Notes: a model not told the origin generated them from the sequence alone. DNA of 15,855 nt from Gammaproteobacteria bacterium (GCA_028817255.1 JAPPQA010000142.1:1-15855), one strand, 5' to 3'; positions 1-6,943 are shown, numbered from the stretch's first letter. Translations and numbers: made by a program.

Positions 1-83
1 CTCGCATACCAACAGAACACCCCCAAAATACCCCCGACTAAACAACAGAACCGTTGACGGAAATCCCCGCCTTCGCGCGGAAC

Positions 84-1403
84 TCAAGCGCGCACGATTT
101 TCCCCGCAACCGGGGCAAACACGCCGCGGCTGTCCACGATCAGGGCCGATTCTTTTTCGATCAAGCCCCAGTCAAAGGCGTCGTGGTCGGTAACGACTGC
201 GACGCAGTCGTATTGCGCGAGGGTGGCGGAGTTAACGGCGATGCTTTGCAGCCCCAGGTCGTGTTTGCGGGTAGGCGGCGTGCGCGGAACATGAGGATCG
301 CTGTACTGTACCTCCGCGCCGGCTTGCCGCAACCGCGCAATGATTTCCAGCCCCGGGGATTCGCGGATGTCGTCAATATTTTTTTTGTAAGCGATGCCCA
401 GCACCAGGATGCGGGCGCGGGCCAGAGGCTTGCCGGCCGCTTCCAGGGCAGCGGCGATTTTGGCGATGACATAGGCCGGCATGGCAGTGTTGATTTCACC
501 CGCCAATCGGATGAAACGGGCGTCAAAGCCGTATTGGCGCGCCTTCCAGTAGAGATAAAACGGGTCTATGGGAATGCAGTGGCCGCCGAGCCCCGGACCG
601 GGGTGGAACGCGGTGAAGCCGAATGGTTTGGTAGCGGCGGCGCGGACGATTTCAAAGATGTCCAGGTCCATTTTGTCGGCCAGCATCTTGAGTTCGTTGA
701 CCAGCGCGATATTGACGGCACGGTAGGTGTTTTCCAGCAGTTTGCTGAGCTCGGCGGCACGGGTGCCGGACACCGGCACCACCTGCTCCACGATGGCGCC
801 GTACAGGGCGGTGCCGGCCTGCAGGCAACGCCCGGTGACGCCGCCGCAGATTTTCGGAATGACGGCGGTGTGGTAATCGGGGTTGGCGGGGTCTTCCCGC
901 TCCGGCGAGAAGACGAGAAAAAAGTTTTCCCCGACGTTGAGGCCGTCGCGCACCAGGCGCGGCAGCAAATCTTCTTCGGTGGCGCCGGGGTAGGTGGTGC
1001 TCTCCAGCGAAACGATTTGTCCGGGCCGCAGATGCGGCGCGATGGTGTCGGCGGTGTCCAGCACATAGCGCATATCCGGTTCGTTGTTGCCCTTGAGCGG
1101 CGTCGGCAGGCAGAGGATGACGGCGTCGGCAGCGGCGACCTCCGCCATGTCGGTAGATGCGCGCAGGGTTTTCTGCCGCAACGCGCCCGCGATTCGCGCG
1201 GGCGCGATGTGCGAGATGTAGGATTGACCGCGGCGTACAGACTTTACTTTGGCCGCGTCAATGTCGAGGCCAATGGCGGGAAAGCCGACCTCGGCAAAGC
1301 GCAGGCATACCGGCAGGCCGACGTAGCCCAAACCGATGACGGCGACTACCGCATGCCGCCCGGCAATCTTCTCCAGCAATCGCTGCAGCGGCTCGGGATT
1401 CAA
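84..1403 (-). CDS. wbpA: UDP-N-acetylglucosamine 6-dehydrogenase-type nucleotide-sugar dehydrogenase
   Basis: This protein of 439 residues belongs to the UDP-glucose/GDP-mannose dehydrogenase family. It should oxidise C6 of a UDP-sugar to the uronate with two NAD+, for surface polysaccharide synthesis in the cytoplasm. The N-terminal Rossmann motif GLGYVG is at residues 24-29. LESTTYPG (133-140), FSPERED (165-171), ENTYRAVNIALVNELK (224-239) and TKPFGF (258-263) follow. PGPGLGGHCIPIDPF (268-282) carries the catalytic Cys276, and the C-terminal NAD/UDP-binding domain begins near residue 325. Length and motifs fit the WbpA/TviB branch (about 425-440 residues) better than plain UDP-glucose dehydrogenase, but the exact sugar is inferred. 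The start is TTG: the frame is closed by a TGA 24 nt upstream and has no ATG or GTG between. No sugar-pathway partner is visible; any operon mates would lie left of the window. Confidence 0.88.
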   Translation of the reverse strand: MNPEPLQRLLEKIAGRHAVVAVIGLGYVGLPVCLRFAEVGFPAIGLDIDAAKVKSVRRGQSYISHIAPARIAGALRQKTLRASTDMAEVAAADAVILCLPTPLKGNNEPDMRYVLDTADTIAPHLRPGQIVSLESTTYPGATEEDLLPRLVRDGLNVGENFFLVFSPEREDPANPDYHTAVIPKICGGVTGRCLQAGTALYGAIVEQVVPVSGTRAAELSKLLENTYRAVNIALVNELKMLADKMDLDIFEIVRAAATKPFGFTAFHPGPGLGGHCIPIDPFYLYWKARQYGFDARFIRLAGEINTAMPAYVIAKIAAALEAAGKPLARARILVLGIAYKKNIDDIRESPGLEIIARLRQAGAEVQYSDPHVPRTPPTRKHDLGLQSIAVNSATLAQYDCVAVVTDHDAFDWGLIEKESALIVDSRGVFAPVAGKIVRA

Positions 1404-1412
1404 CCTGGCCCC

Positions 1413-1448
1413 CCATGCGCGCCCTCATGCGCGCCCCCATGTGCGCCT
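1413..1448. repeat. Three tandem 12-bp repeats upstream of the dehydrogenase start
   Basis: Three consecutive 12-bp units on the plus strand read CCATGCGCGCCC, TCATGCGCGCCC and CCATGTGCGCCT. They differ from one another at 1-4 positions. On the minus strand each unit places an ATG shortly upstream of the TTG start at 1403, but in a different frame from the dehydrogenase. The array lies between the dehydrogenase and the tRNA promoter. Function is unknown. Confidence 0.75.
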
Positions 1449-1479
1449 TTTCTCGTCTCTCGATTCATGGCGTTTACGA

Positions 1480-1485
1480 TATACT
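1480..1485 (+). promoter_or_regulatory. Likely -10 box for tRNA-Ala
   Basis: TATACT matches TATAAT at five of six positions and ends 11 nt before the tRNA 5' end, which suits transcription start near 1492. No convincing -35 hexamer is seen at the expected spacing, so this is a position-based call. Confidence 0.4.
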
Positions 1486-1496
1486 TTCAGTGTAGC

Positions 1497-1569
1497 GGGG
1501 CCATAGCTCAGTCGGGAGAGCGCCTGCTTTGCAAGCAGGAGGTCAGCGGTTCGATCCCGCTTGGCTCCA
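1497..1569 (+). tRNA. tRNA-Ala (anticodon TGC)
   Basis: The 73-nt sequence folds as a full cloverleaf. The acceptor GGGGCCA pairs with TGGCTCC (one G-T pair) and the discriminator is A. The D stem is GCTC/GAGC, the anticodon stem CCTGC/GCAGG around loop TTTGCAA, and the T stem AGCGG/CCGCT around TTCGATC. The anticodon TGC is at 1530-1532 and reads alanine GCN codons. The 3' CCA is not encoded: the bases after the discriminator are TAT, so the CCA must be added by tRNA nucleotidyltransferase. The gene stands alone rather than in an rRNA spacer, where this isoacceptor is often found. Confidence 0.97.
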
Positions 1570-1721
1570 TATCTTTGCCATCTTTGCCGCCCTGCCCCGG
1601 CGCTTGCGCCCCGGACGCGAGCCTGCCATAACCCCCGGCCGCCGGCTGAAACCCGCACCCATGACGCCGCGCCGGCCCAGCCATTGCGGACGGCTTCCCG
1701 GCCGCGCTCCGCCGCTCCCGC

Positions 1722-2105
1722 TCAGAAGAACAGGATACAGGTCCAGACCAGGGCCGCGGCGAACAAGCTCAGCAATACCGCGGCGGAACCCAGGTCTTTG
1801 GCGGCGGCGGCCAACTCGTGGCGGCCTGGATGCGCCAGGTCCACCACTGCCTCCACGGCCGTGTTCAACAATTCGACGATTAGCACCAACAGCCAGGAAC
1901 AGGCCAGCAGCGCCTTTTCCGCCCCGGAATCGCCGAGCAGCAAGGCGAGGGGCAGGATCGGCACGGACAGCGCCAACTCCAGGCGGAAGGCGTGCTCCCG
2001 GCAGGCGCGCGTCAATCCCCGCAGGGAGTAGCGGAGGGCGGTACGCAAATTGCTCGGCGCACCCCGGGACAGCAGCTGGGATACTCCCCGGAAAAACCGG
2101 CGCAT
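1722..2105 (-). CDS. dgkA: Diacylglycerol kinase (DgkA)
   Basis: A small inner-membrane enzyme of 127 residues that phosphorylates diacylglycerol to phosphatidic acid with ATP, recycling lipid from membrane-derived glycan turnover. The family core is intact. ELLNTAVEAVVD (78-89) contains Glu78, Asn81 and Glu85, equivalent to E. coli Glu69, Asn72 and Glu76. HELAAAAKDLGSAAVLL (96-112) holds the conserved AKDxGSAAV motif. Three hydrophobic segments lie at roughly 44-58, 65-82 and 107-126, and length is close to the usual 120-125. The gene starts 14 nt after the gcvH stop and lacks a strong Shine-Dalgarno sequence, so it probably depends on the gcvH transcript. Confidence 0.95.
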   Translation of the reverse strand: MRRFFRGVSQLLSRGAPSNLRTALRYSLRGLTRACREHAFRLELALSVPILPLALLLGDSGAEKALLACSWLLVLIVELLNTAVEAVVDLAHPGRHELAAAAKDLGSAAVLLSLFAAALVWTCILFF

Positions 2106-2119
2106 TGGGCGTTCGCCGT

Positions 2120-2521
2120 TTATTGGCCTGTGTCTCCCCGTACCTGCTCCCGGTATGCCGCGGCGCTCAACAAACCCTCGACCTCCGCGGCAGCCTGTGG
2201 CTGCAATCGGAAGAGCCAGCCCCTGCCGTATGGATCCTCGTTAACCAGGCCGGGGTTGTCTTGCAACTCGGGGTTTACCGCCAGCACCGTGCCCGCGACC
2301 GGGCAGTGCACATCTGACGCGGTTTTTACGGATTCGATCACGGCGCAACATTCGCCGCCGGCATAACTCCGGCCCACCTGCGGCAATTGCACATAAACCA
2401 CGTCGCCCAGTTCCCGTTGCGCATGCTCGGTGATCCCGACACGGGCCTGCTGTTGCCGCCGGTCCAGCCAGGTATGAAAGGTGCTGTATGCCAGATCCGC
2501 TGCCGGGTCGTGCCGCGCCAT
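2120..2521 (-). CDS. gcvH: Glycine cleavage system H protein (lipoyl carrier)
   Basis: The H protein carries the aminomethyl group on a lipoyl arm between the P, T and L proteins of glycine decarboxylase. The 133-residue product matches the family length of about 125-130. The lipoylation site ESVKTASD (63-70) has Lys66. The flanking signatures VGITEHAQRELGDVVYVQLP (28-47), PVAGTVLAVNPEL (74-86) and PYGRGWLF (97-104) are present. The frame is open a further 22 codons upstream, but the ATG at 2521 is preceded by GAGGAG six nt away and begins the conserved part, so it is preferred. No gcvT or gcvP is nearby. The protein may serve a glycine cleavage system encoded elsewhere or be a general lipoyl carrier. 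It is probably cotranscribed with dgkA. Confidence 0.95.
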   Translation of the reverse strand: MARHDPAADLAYSTFHTWLDRRQQQARVGITEHAQRELGDVVYVQLPQVGRSYAGGECCAVIESVKTASDVHCPVAGTVLAVNPELQDNPGLVNEDPYGRGWLFRLQPQAAAEVEGLLSAAAYREQVRGDTGQ

Positions 2522-2527
2522 CGCGCT

Positions 2528-2533
2528 CTCCTC
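2528..2533 (-). promoter_or_regulatory. gcvH ribosome-binding site
   Basis: GAGGAG on the minus strand lies six nt before the ATG at 2521. It decides in favour of this start over the in-frame ATG at 2587, which lies upstream of the predicted transcription start. Confidence 0.7.
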
Positions 2534-2575
2534 TACTGTACGGTATGCCGCTGCGGGCGGCCTGTACACGGCCCG

Positions 2576-2581
2576 ATTATA
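2576..2581 (-). promoter_or_regulatory. -10 box of the gcvH-dgkA promoter
   Basis: A perfect TATAAT on the minus strand in otherwise GC-rich sequence, 54 nt upstream of the gcvH ATG. The hexamer 17 nt upstream (CGGCCA) is a poor -35 match. The implied leader is about 50 nt, too short to hold a glycine riboswitch. Confidence 0.5.
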
Positions 2582-2664
2582 TCCCATGGCCGCCGCCGTG
2601 GCCGCAGCGCGAACGCGCCGGCGCGCGGGAAGTCCGCACGGAAAATCCGTAATGCTTAAAATGC

Positions 2665-3855
2665 CTATCCCGCCGATTTTCGCGGAATGCTCGAATCCCC
2701 CCCAATCCGGGAAGACTCCGTTCCGCGTCCCTCCCCGTGCAGGGAACCCGAGTCGGCATCCGGTCGTTTCGGCCCGCCGGCGCCTCCGGCGTCCGGAGGC
2801 GATTCGCCCTCATGGGCGGGGAACATCACCAGATGATCGATCTCCAGGCGAATGCCGATGGACTCGCCGATGGCATGATCGTGATGGCTGGGGACCAGCG
2901 TACAGATCCGTTCCCCCTCCCGCGAAGTCAGAATGTACAGGAATTCCGCTCCCCGATAGAGTTTGTCCGCCACCTTGGCGGTCAGGGCGCTGTCGTCGTC
3001 GTGGATGATATCGTCAGGCCGGATCAGAACCTGCACCTGCCGCCCGGCAGGGAGCCCGTGCGGCTCGGCGCCCCCGATGCGCCCGAGGAAGGTATCTACC
3101 GCGGCGGGGGGTACCGCGCTCCCCGCGATCAGGCTGCCTTCCCCGACGAAGTTCGCGACATACACGTGATTCGGACGGTGGTAAACCTGAAAAGGCGTGT
3201 CCCACTGCAACAGGGCGCCTTTCCACAATACGCCCATCCGGTCCACCATGGGGAACGCATCCTGCCGGCTGTGGCTGACGATCAGCGCCGTGATCTCCTC
3301 CCGCTTCAGCCATTGCCTCAACTCCCGCGCCAGGCGCTCGCGCAACGGCACGTCCAGGCCGGCAAAAGGCTCGTCCAGCAAAAGGCCGCGGGGGCCCGGG
3401 GCCAGGGCGCGGGCCAGCGCCACCCGCCGCTGCTGGCCGCCGGACAACTCGTGGGGAAATTTGGCAAGCAGGCCCTCCAGCCCCAGCATCTCCGCCAACC
3501 GAGCCACCCGCTGCGCGCGTTGCCGTTGCGCCTGCCGCGACAGGCCGAAGGCGATGTTGGCGCCCGCGTCCAGATGCGGGAACAAGGCGCAATCCTGGAA
3601 TACCATTCCCACGCCCCGGCTCTCGGCGGGCGCGGCTCTGCCGGGGGCGCTGACTCGCCGACCGTCAATCCAGACACTGCCCGCGGCGACCGGCTCGAAT
3701 CCCGCGATCACGCGCAGCAAGGTGGTTTTGCCGACGCCGCTGGCGCCCAGCAGACAGCCGATTTCTCCCGCCTCCAGCCCCAGCGACAGGTCGCGCACAA
3801 CCTCCTGCCCGCCGTAGCGGACGGCTACCGAATCAAGCCGCAGCCACGGGGTCAT
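2665..3855 (-). CDS. fbpC: Fe(III) ABC transporter ATP-binding protein
   Basis: This 396-residue ATPase powers the importer formed with the adjacent permease and binding protein. All ABC motifs are intact: Walker A GASGVGKT (37-44), Q-loop Gln87 in VFQD, signature LSGGQQ (137-142), Walker B LLLDEPFAGLD (158-168) and switch His195 in IVSHSRQDA. A C-terminal regulatory (TOBE-like) region spans about 240-345, with VLIRPDDI at 276-283, as in FbpC/PotA/CysA-type ATPases. After residue 346 comes a roughly 50-residue Gly/Pro/Ser/Asp-rich tail that such proteins usually lack. The ATG at 3855 overlaps the permease reading frame by 23 nt, so translation is probably coupled. Iron specificity comes from the binding protein, not from this sequence alone. 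Confidence 0.93.
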   Translation of the reverse strand: MTPWLRLDSVAVRYGGQEVVRDLSLGLEAGEIGCLLGASGVGKTTLLRVIAGFEPVAAGSVWIDGRRVSAPGRAAPAESRGVGMVFQDCALFPHLDAGANIAFGLSRQAQRQRAQRVARLAEMLGLEGLLAKFPHELSGGQQRRVALARALAPGPRGLLLDEPFAGLDVPLRERLARELRQWLKREEITALIVSHSRQDAFPMVDRMGVLWKGALLQWDTPFQVYHRPNHVYVANFVGEGSLIAGSAVPPAAVDTFLGRIGGAEPHGLPAGRQVQVLIRPDDIIHDDDSALTAKVADKLYRGAEFLYILTSREGERICTLVPSHHDHAIGESIGIRLEIDHLVMFPAHEGESPPDAGGAGGPKRPDADSGSLHGEGRGTESSRIGGDSSIPRKSAG

Positions 3856-5536
3856 TGTGCCAGCGGGCGACGAAGCGCCCCAGGAGCAGGACCGGCACCG
3901 CGCCGACGGCGACGATGACCAGTGCGGGAAGGGCGGCCTCCGCCAATCGTTCCTCGTTCGCCAATTCGTAAGTGCGCACGGCGAGGGTATTGAAATCGAA
4001 GGGGCGCAACAGCAGGGTGGCCGGCAATTCCTTCAACACTTCGACAAAGACCAGGAGCAGCGAGATCGCCATGCTGTTACGCATGATCGGCGCATGGATC
4101 CGAAGCAGCACCTGCCGGGAAGACAATCCCATGCTGCGCCCGGCCTCTCCCAGAGAAGGGCGTATCCTGGCCAGACCGGACTCGACGGCACTCAGCGCCA
4201 GGGCCAGAAACCGCGCCAGGTAGGCAAAGACCAGGCCGGCCACGCTGCCGGTCAACAACAAGCCGGGCAGGTCGCCGCGAAGCCATGTCCAGCCGAAGCC
4301 CAGCAGCCGGTCCAACCAGAGGGACAGGATCAGGACGCCGATAGCGATCACCGTTCCGGGAATGGCGTAACCCAGGCGCGCGACCTCCAGCATGCGCCCG
4401 CGCCAGGCATCGGCCCGGCCGGCCCCCATGCCGTAGCGCAAGATCAGGGCCAGCGCCGAGGCCAGCAGCGCGGCCGCCGTCGCGAGCCACAGGCTGTTTG
4501 CCAAGCTGCCGAAAAAGCCCGGCGCCGTCTCCGCCGCCGCCTGTGCCGCCCAATCCAGCAATACCGCGCAAGGGACGAAGAAACCGAATAGCGCCGGCAG
4601 GGCGCAGGCGCAACAGGCGCCCCAGCCCCGGACCCCGCCCAGGCGCATGACGGGCGGCGGACGGTAGCCGCCTGCCGCATAGTGGTAACGGGCCCGGCGC
4701 CGTTGCCGCCGCTCGCAGAAAAGCGGCACGGCGACCAGCAACAGCAGCACCGCGGAGAGCTGGCAGGCCGCAAGACTGTCTCCCATGCCGTTCCAGGCGC
4801 GGAAGATGCCCGTGGTAAAGACGGGAAGCCCGAGGTACTGGACCGTGCCGTAGTCCGCCAGGGCCTCCATCATCGCCAAGGATACCCCGGCAACGAGCGC
4901 GGGCCGCGCCAGGGGCAACCCCACGCGCAAAAATGCGCTGGCGCCGCCGCAACGCAGGGTGCGCGCCGCCTCCAGGGCGCAGCCGGACTGCAACAGGAAA
5001 GCGGCCCGGCACAACAGATACACATACGGATACAAGACCAGCGAGAGCACGGCCACCGCCGCCGGCAACGGCCCCGCGCCGGGCAGGCGCAGGTCCCACC
5101 ATGCTTGCAGCCAGGATTGAACCGGGCCCGCCACGCCCAGCAGGCCCGTGTATGCGTAGGTGGCAATGTAGGCCGGGAGCGCCAACGGCAACGGCAAGAG
5201 CGCGGCCCAGGCGCGGCTGCCGGGGAATCGGAACATAGATGTCAGCCAGGCGGGGAACACGCCCAGAATCGCGGTACCCAGGGCCACCCCCAGCGCCAGA
5301 CCGAGGGAATTCCAGATATACCCGGCGAGCACGGTGTGCCAGAGATGGCGCCAGGTCCCGCCTCCCCCCGGCTGCAGCACCGAAGCGCAGATCACGAGCA
5401 CCGGCAGAATGAGCAACAAAAGCAGCGGCAGCAGCAACCAGGACCACGGCCGGGGACGGGCAATGCGTGGAGATTCCGGGAGGCGTCCGGGGAGGCCCGA
5501 AACGGCGATTTGGCGGCTAAGCCCCGCAGGCTCCAT
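3833..5536 (-). CDS. fbpB: Fe(III) ABC transporter permease (fused two-domain)
   Basis: A fused permease of 567 residues with about 12 hydrophobic segments, forming the inner-membrane channel for ferric iron. It contains two tandem permease domains. Each carries the cytoplasmic EAA loop that contacts the ATPase: EAARTLRCGGASAFLRVGLP (189-208) and EAGRSMGLSSRQVLLRIHAP (464-483). Length and duplication match FbpB/SfuB. The frame is open well upstream, over the 3' part of fbpA, but the ATG at 5536 lies 20 nt after the fbpA stop and directly before the first transmembrane region, so I use it. Its ribosome-binding site is weak (GGCGG). It is the middle gene of fbpABC. Confidence 0.93.
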   Translation of the reverse strand: MEPAGLSRQIAVSGLPGRLPESPRIARPRPWSWLLLPLLLLLILPVLVICASVLQPGGGGTWRHLWHTVLAGYIWNSLGLALGVALGTAILGVFPAWLTSMFRFPGSRAWAALLPLPLALPAYIATYAYTGLLGVAGPVQSWLQAWWDLRLPGAGPLPAAVAVLSLVLYPYVYLLCRAAFLLQSGCALEAARTLRCGGASAFLRVGLPLARPALVAGVSLAMMEALADYGTVQYLGLPVFTTGIFRAWNGMGDSLAACQLSAVLLLLVAVPLFCERRQRRRARYHYAAGGYRPPPVMRLGGVRGWGACCACALPALFGFFVPCAVLLDWAAQAAAETAPGFFGSLANSLWLATAAALLASALALILRYGMGAGRADAWRGRMLEVARLGYAIPGTVIAIGVLILSLWLDRLLGFGWTWLRGDLPGLLLTGSVAGLVFAYLARFLALALSAVESGLARIRPSLGEAGRSMGLSSRQVLLRIHAPIMRNSMAISLLLVFVEVLKELPATLLLRPFDFNTLAVRTYELANEERLAEAALPALVIVAVGAVPVLLLGRFVARWHNDPVAAA

Positions 5537-5556
5537 GATCCATAAATGCCGCCGGA

Positions 5557-6564
5557 TTACCTCCAGCCGGCCCGATCCATGAGCTTCACCGCCTCCTGCA
5601 CGTGTTCCCCGAGCAACAGCAGGGAATCCACGTCCGGCGCGAACTCGCCCCATTCCCGCAGCGTGGGCGAGGGAGCGACATCGGAGACGACGGGATATTC
5701 GTAATTGACTTCCGTAAACCAGCGTTGCGCTTTCGCGCGGACCAGGAACTCCAGCAATTGCAGCGCCTCGGGGACATGCCGCGCATGGCGGACCACCCCC
5801 GCCCCGCTCAGGTTGACGTGCACCCCTCCCGGGGCGGGCCAGTGCACCCCCACCGCCTGGGCCGCGGCGGCGTCGCGCGCCTTGCCCGAGTGCCGCATCA
5901 GGCCCAGATAGTACGTGTTCGCCAGGGCGACATCGCAAAGTTCGGCGGAAACGGCCCGAATCTGGTCGCGGTCTCCTCCCTGGGGCGGCCGGGCGAAATT
6001 GGCTACCAGGCCCCTCGCCCAGCGCTCGGCCTCTGCCGCGCCGTAGCGCGCGATCAAGGCCGCGACCAGCGACTGGTTGTAGGTGTTCGCGGAGGAACGG
6101 ACGCATAAGCGTCCCCGCCAGCGCCGATCCGCCAGGCCCAGATAACCCGGCAGTTCGGCCGCCGGCACCCGCTCGCGGCTATACACGATGGTGCGCGCCC
6201 GCAGGGTAATGCCGTACCACCGGCCCTGAGGATCGCGATAGGCCGGCGGGATTCGCTCCCGCAGCAGCGGAGAATCCACCGGTTGCAACAGGCCCCGCTG
6301 CGCGGCCTGGTAGAGGCGCCCCAGGTCCACCGTGAGGTACAGATCGGCGGGCGTATTCGCGCCCTCCAGTTCCAGGCGCTTCAGCAGCGCGTCCCCCTGC
6401 CCTGCCAGCAAACGAACCGCTATCCCGCTTTGCTCCGTGAAGCGATCCAGCAGGGGCCGGATTAGGATTTCCTTGCGCGCCGAGTACAGATTCACTTCCT
6501 GGGCCGCGCCTGGCCCAGAGCACAGCGCGCACCCGATCAACAGCAGGAGGCGCCCTATCCGCAT
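5557..6564 (-). CDS. fbpA: Fe(III) ABC transporter periplasmic substrate-binding protein
   Basis: This 335-residue protein captures ferric iron in the periplasm and delivers it to FbpB. Residues 1-21 form a Sec signal peptide with a hydrophobic core and likely cleavage after GAA (19-21). The mature start VNLYSARKE is typical of the family. NTYYLG (216-221) provides the adjacent tyrosines 218 and 219 that bind Fe(III) in FbpA/FutA-type proteins. ARPPQGGDRDQIRAV (191-205) is another family signature. The ATG at 6564 is chosen over the in-frame ATG at 6714 because it begins the signal peptide and follows AGGGAGG by four nt. It is first in fbpABC, with a Fur-like site about 210 nt upstream. A different ferric or metal-complex substrate is possible. 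Confidence 0.93.
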   Translation of the reverse strand: MRIGRLLLLIGCALCSGPGAAQEVNLYSARKEILIRPLLDRFTEQSGIAVRLLAGQGDALLKRLELEGANTPADLYLTVDLGRLYQAAQRGLLQPVDSPLLRERIPPAYRDPQGRWYGITLRARTIVYSRERVPAAELPGYLGLADRRWRGRLCVRSSANTYNQSLVAALIARYGAAEAERWARGLVANFARPPQGGDRDQIRAVSAELCDVALANTYYLGLMRHSGKARDAAAAQAVGVHWPAPGGVHVNLSGAGVVRHARHVPEALQLLEFLVRAKAQRWFTEVNYEYPVVSDVAPSPTLREWGEFAPDVDSLLLLGEHVQEAVKLMDRAGWR

Positions 6565-6619
6565 ATCGCCTCCCTGGCCCCCGGGGCGGCTACGGAACGG
6601 CACCGGGAAGCCACCGCCG

Positions 6620-6657
6620 TTACGGAAGAAGCGCTTCATCGAGCGCTTCATCCGTAA
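6620..6657 (-). promoter_or_regulatory. Hairpin in the fbpA mRNA leader
   Basis: A 38-nt inverted repeat: TTACGGA and GAAGCGCT pair with AGCGCTTC and TCCGTAA across one A-A mismatch, leaving a 6-nt loop. That gives 15 base pairs. It lies 56 nt upstream of the fbpA ATG. The minus strand has no T-run after it, so it is not an intrinsic terminator for fbp transcription. GCGCTTCATC is directly repeated within it (6631-6640 and 6643-6652). Confidence 0.7.
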
Positions 6658-6775
6658 AAATATTTTGGGTTCCGGCAACAAAGCGCGACAAGGCGCCGGC
6701 CCACTGCCGCGCAATATTTACGGGTAGAGCGTTTGCAAGCGCATTGCCGCACATGCCGGAAAAGCTTATTACAAA

Positions 6776-6790
6776 TGAGAATAATTTTCA
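6776..6790. promoter_or_regulatory. Fur-box-like operator upstream of fbpABC
   Basis: TGAGAAT, A, ATTTTCA forms the 7-1-7 inverted repeat of Fur sites (consensus TGATAAT, N, ATTATCA), with 12 of 14 arm positions matching. On the minus strand its left arm overlaps a possible -35 hexamer TTGAAA (6791-6786). The -10 hexamer 17 nt further, TAAGCT, is weak. Iron-loaded Fur bound here would block transcription toward fbpA, as expected for an iron importer. The divergent parA promoter lies 37 nt to the right. Confidence 0.7.
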
Positions 6791-6827
6791 ATTACGCGCG
6801 CGGAGGGGGGCGAGCGCAAACAATTCT

Positions 6828-6856
6828 TTGATTTTACCGCCATATTTTCATATGAT
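6828..6856 (+). promoter_or_regulatory. Sigma-70-type promoter for the parA-like gene
   Basis: TTGATT (6828-6833) and TATGAT (6851-6856) are separated by exactly 17 nt. They match the consensus hexamers at four and five of six positions, in a locally AT-rich stretch. Transcription would start near 6863, leaving an 80-nt leader. Confidence 0.55.
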
Positions 6857-6943
6857 TGCCCGTGGGCGCCACCAACACCCGGAGTCCGGGAAAAGCGGGA
6901 GGTTCTTGCAATATGCGGAGAGTGGTTTACGAGGCTTACGGCC

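Larger units (their letters stand above)
6565..6943. other. Divergent intergenic region between fbpA and the parA-like gene
   Basis: This 379-nt stretch has no convincing gene. From left to right it contains the fbpA ribosome-binding site (6569-6575, minus), a long inverted repeat (6620-6657), a second overlapping inverted repeat (6652-6723), a Fur-like palindrome (6776-6790) and a plus-strand promoter (6828-6856). A 17-codon open frame with a Shine-Dalgarno-like GGGAGG runs into the parA start. Confidence 0.8.

Noticed and set aside
1..83. Integration-site remnant left of the dehydrogenase (AACAGAAC repeated at 11 and 44, C-rich tracts)
   Set aside because: The repeats are very short, no tRNA 3' segment is duplicated there and no integrase is in the window.
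54..1631. Long plus-strand frame of 525 codons opposite the dehydrogenase
   Set aside because: It is antisense to a gene with clear family motifs, runs through the tRNA, and encodes no recognisable domain. GC-rich coding sequence commonly leaves such open antisense frames.
1425..1658. Minus-strand 77-codon frame over the tRNA
   Set aside because: Its central part is the translation of the antisense strand of the tRNA, a well-known source of false hypothetical proteins.
1570..1721. Terminator or small gene between the tRNA and dgkA
   Set aside because: Only short GC-rich stems without T-runs are visible, and open frames there lack ribosome-binding sites or conserved-looking products.
2522..2580. 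Glycine riboswitch upstream of gcvH
   Set aside because: The leader from the likely start site is only about 50 nt and shows no aptamer-like paired elements.
2737..3918. Plus-strand frame of 393 codons opposite fbpC
   Set aside because: Shadow of the ATPase gene; low-complexity Arg/Gln/Gly-rich product without motifs.
4077..5447. Minus-strand 456-codon frame inside fbpB in another frame
   Set aside because: The overlapping frame has two full permease domains, while this one gives an Arg/Gly/Ala-rich product with no domain.
6620..6657. Intrinsic terminator
   Set aside because: The stem is strong, but neither strand has a T-run immediately after it. Its place in the fbpA leader argues for a leader structure instead.
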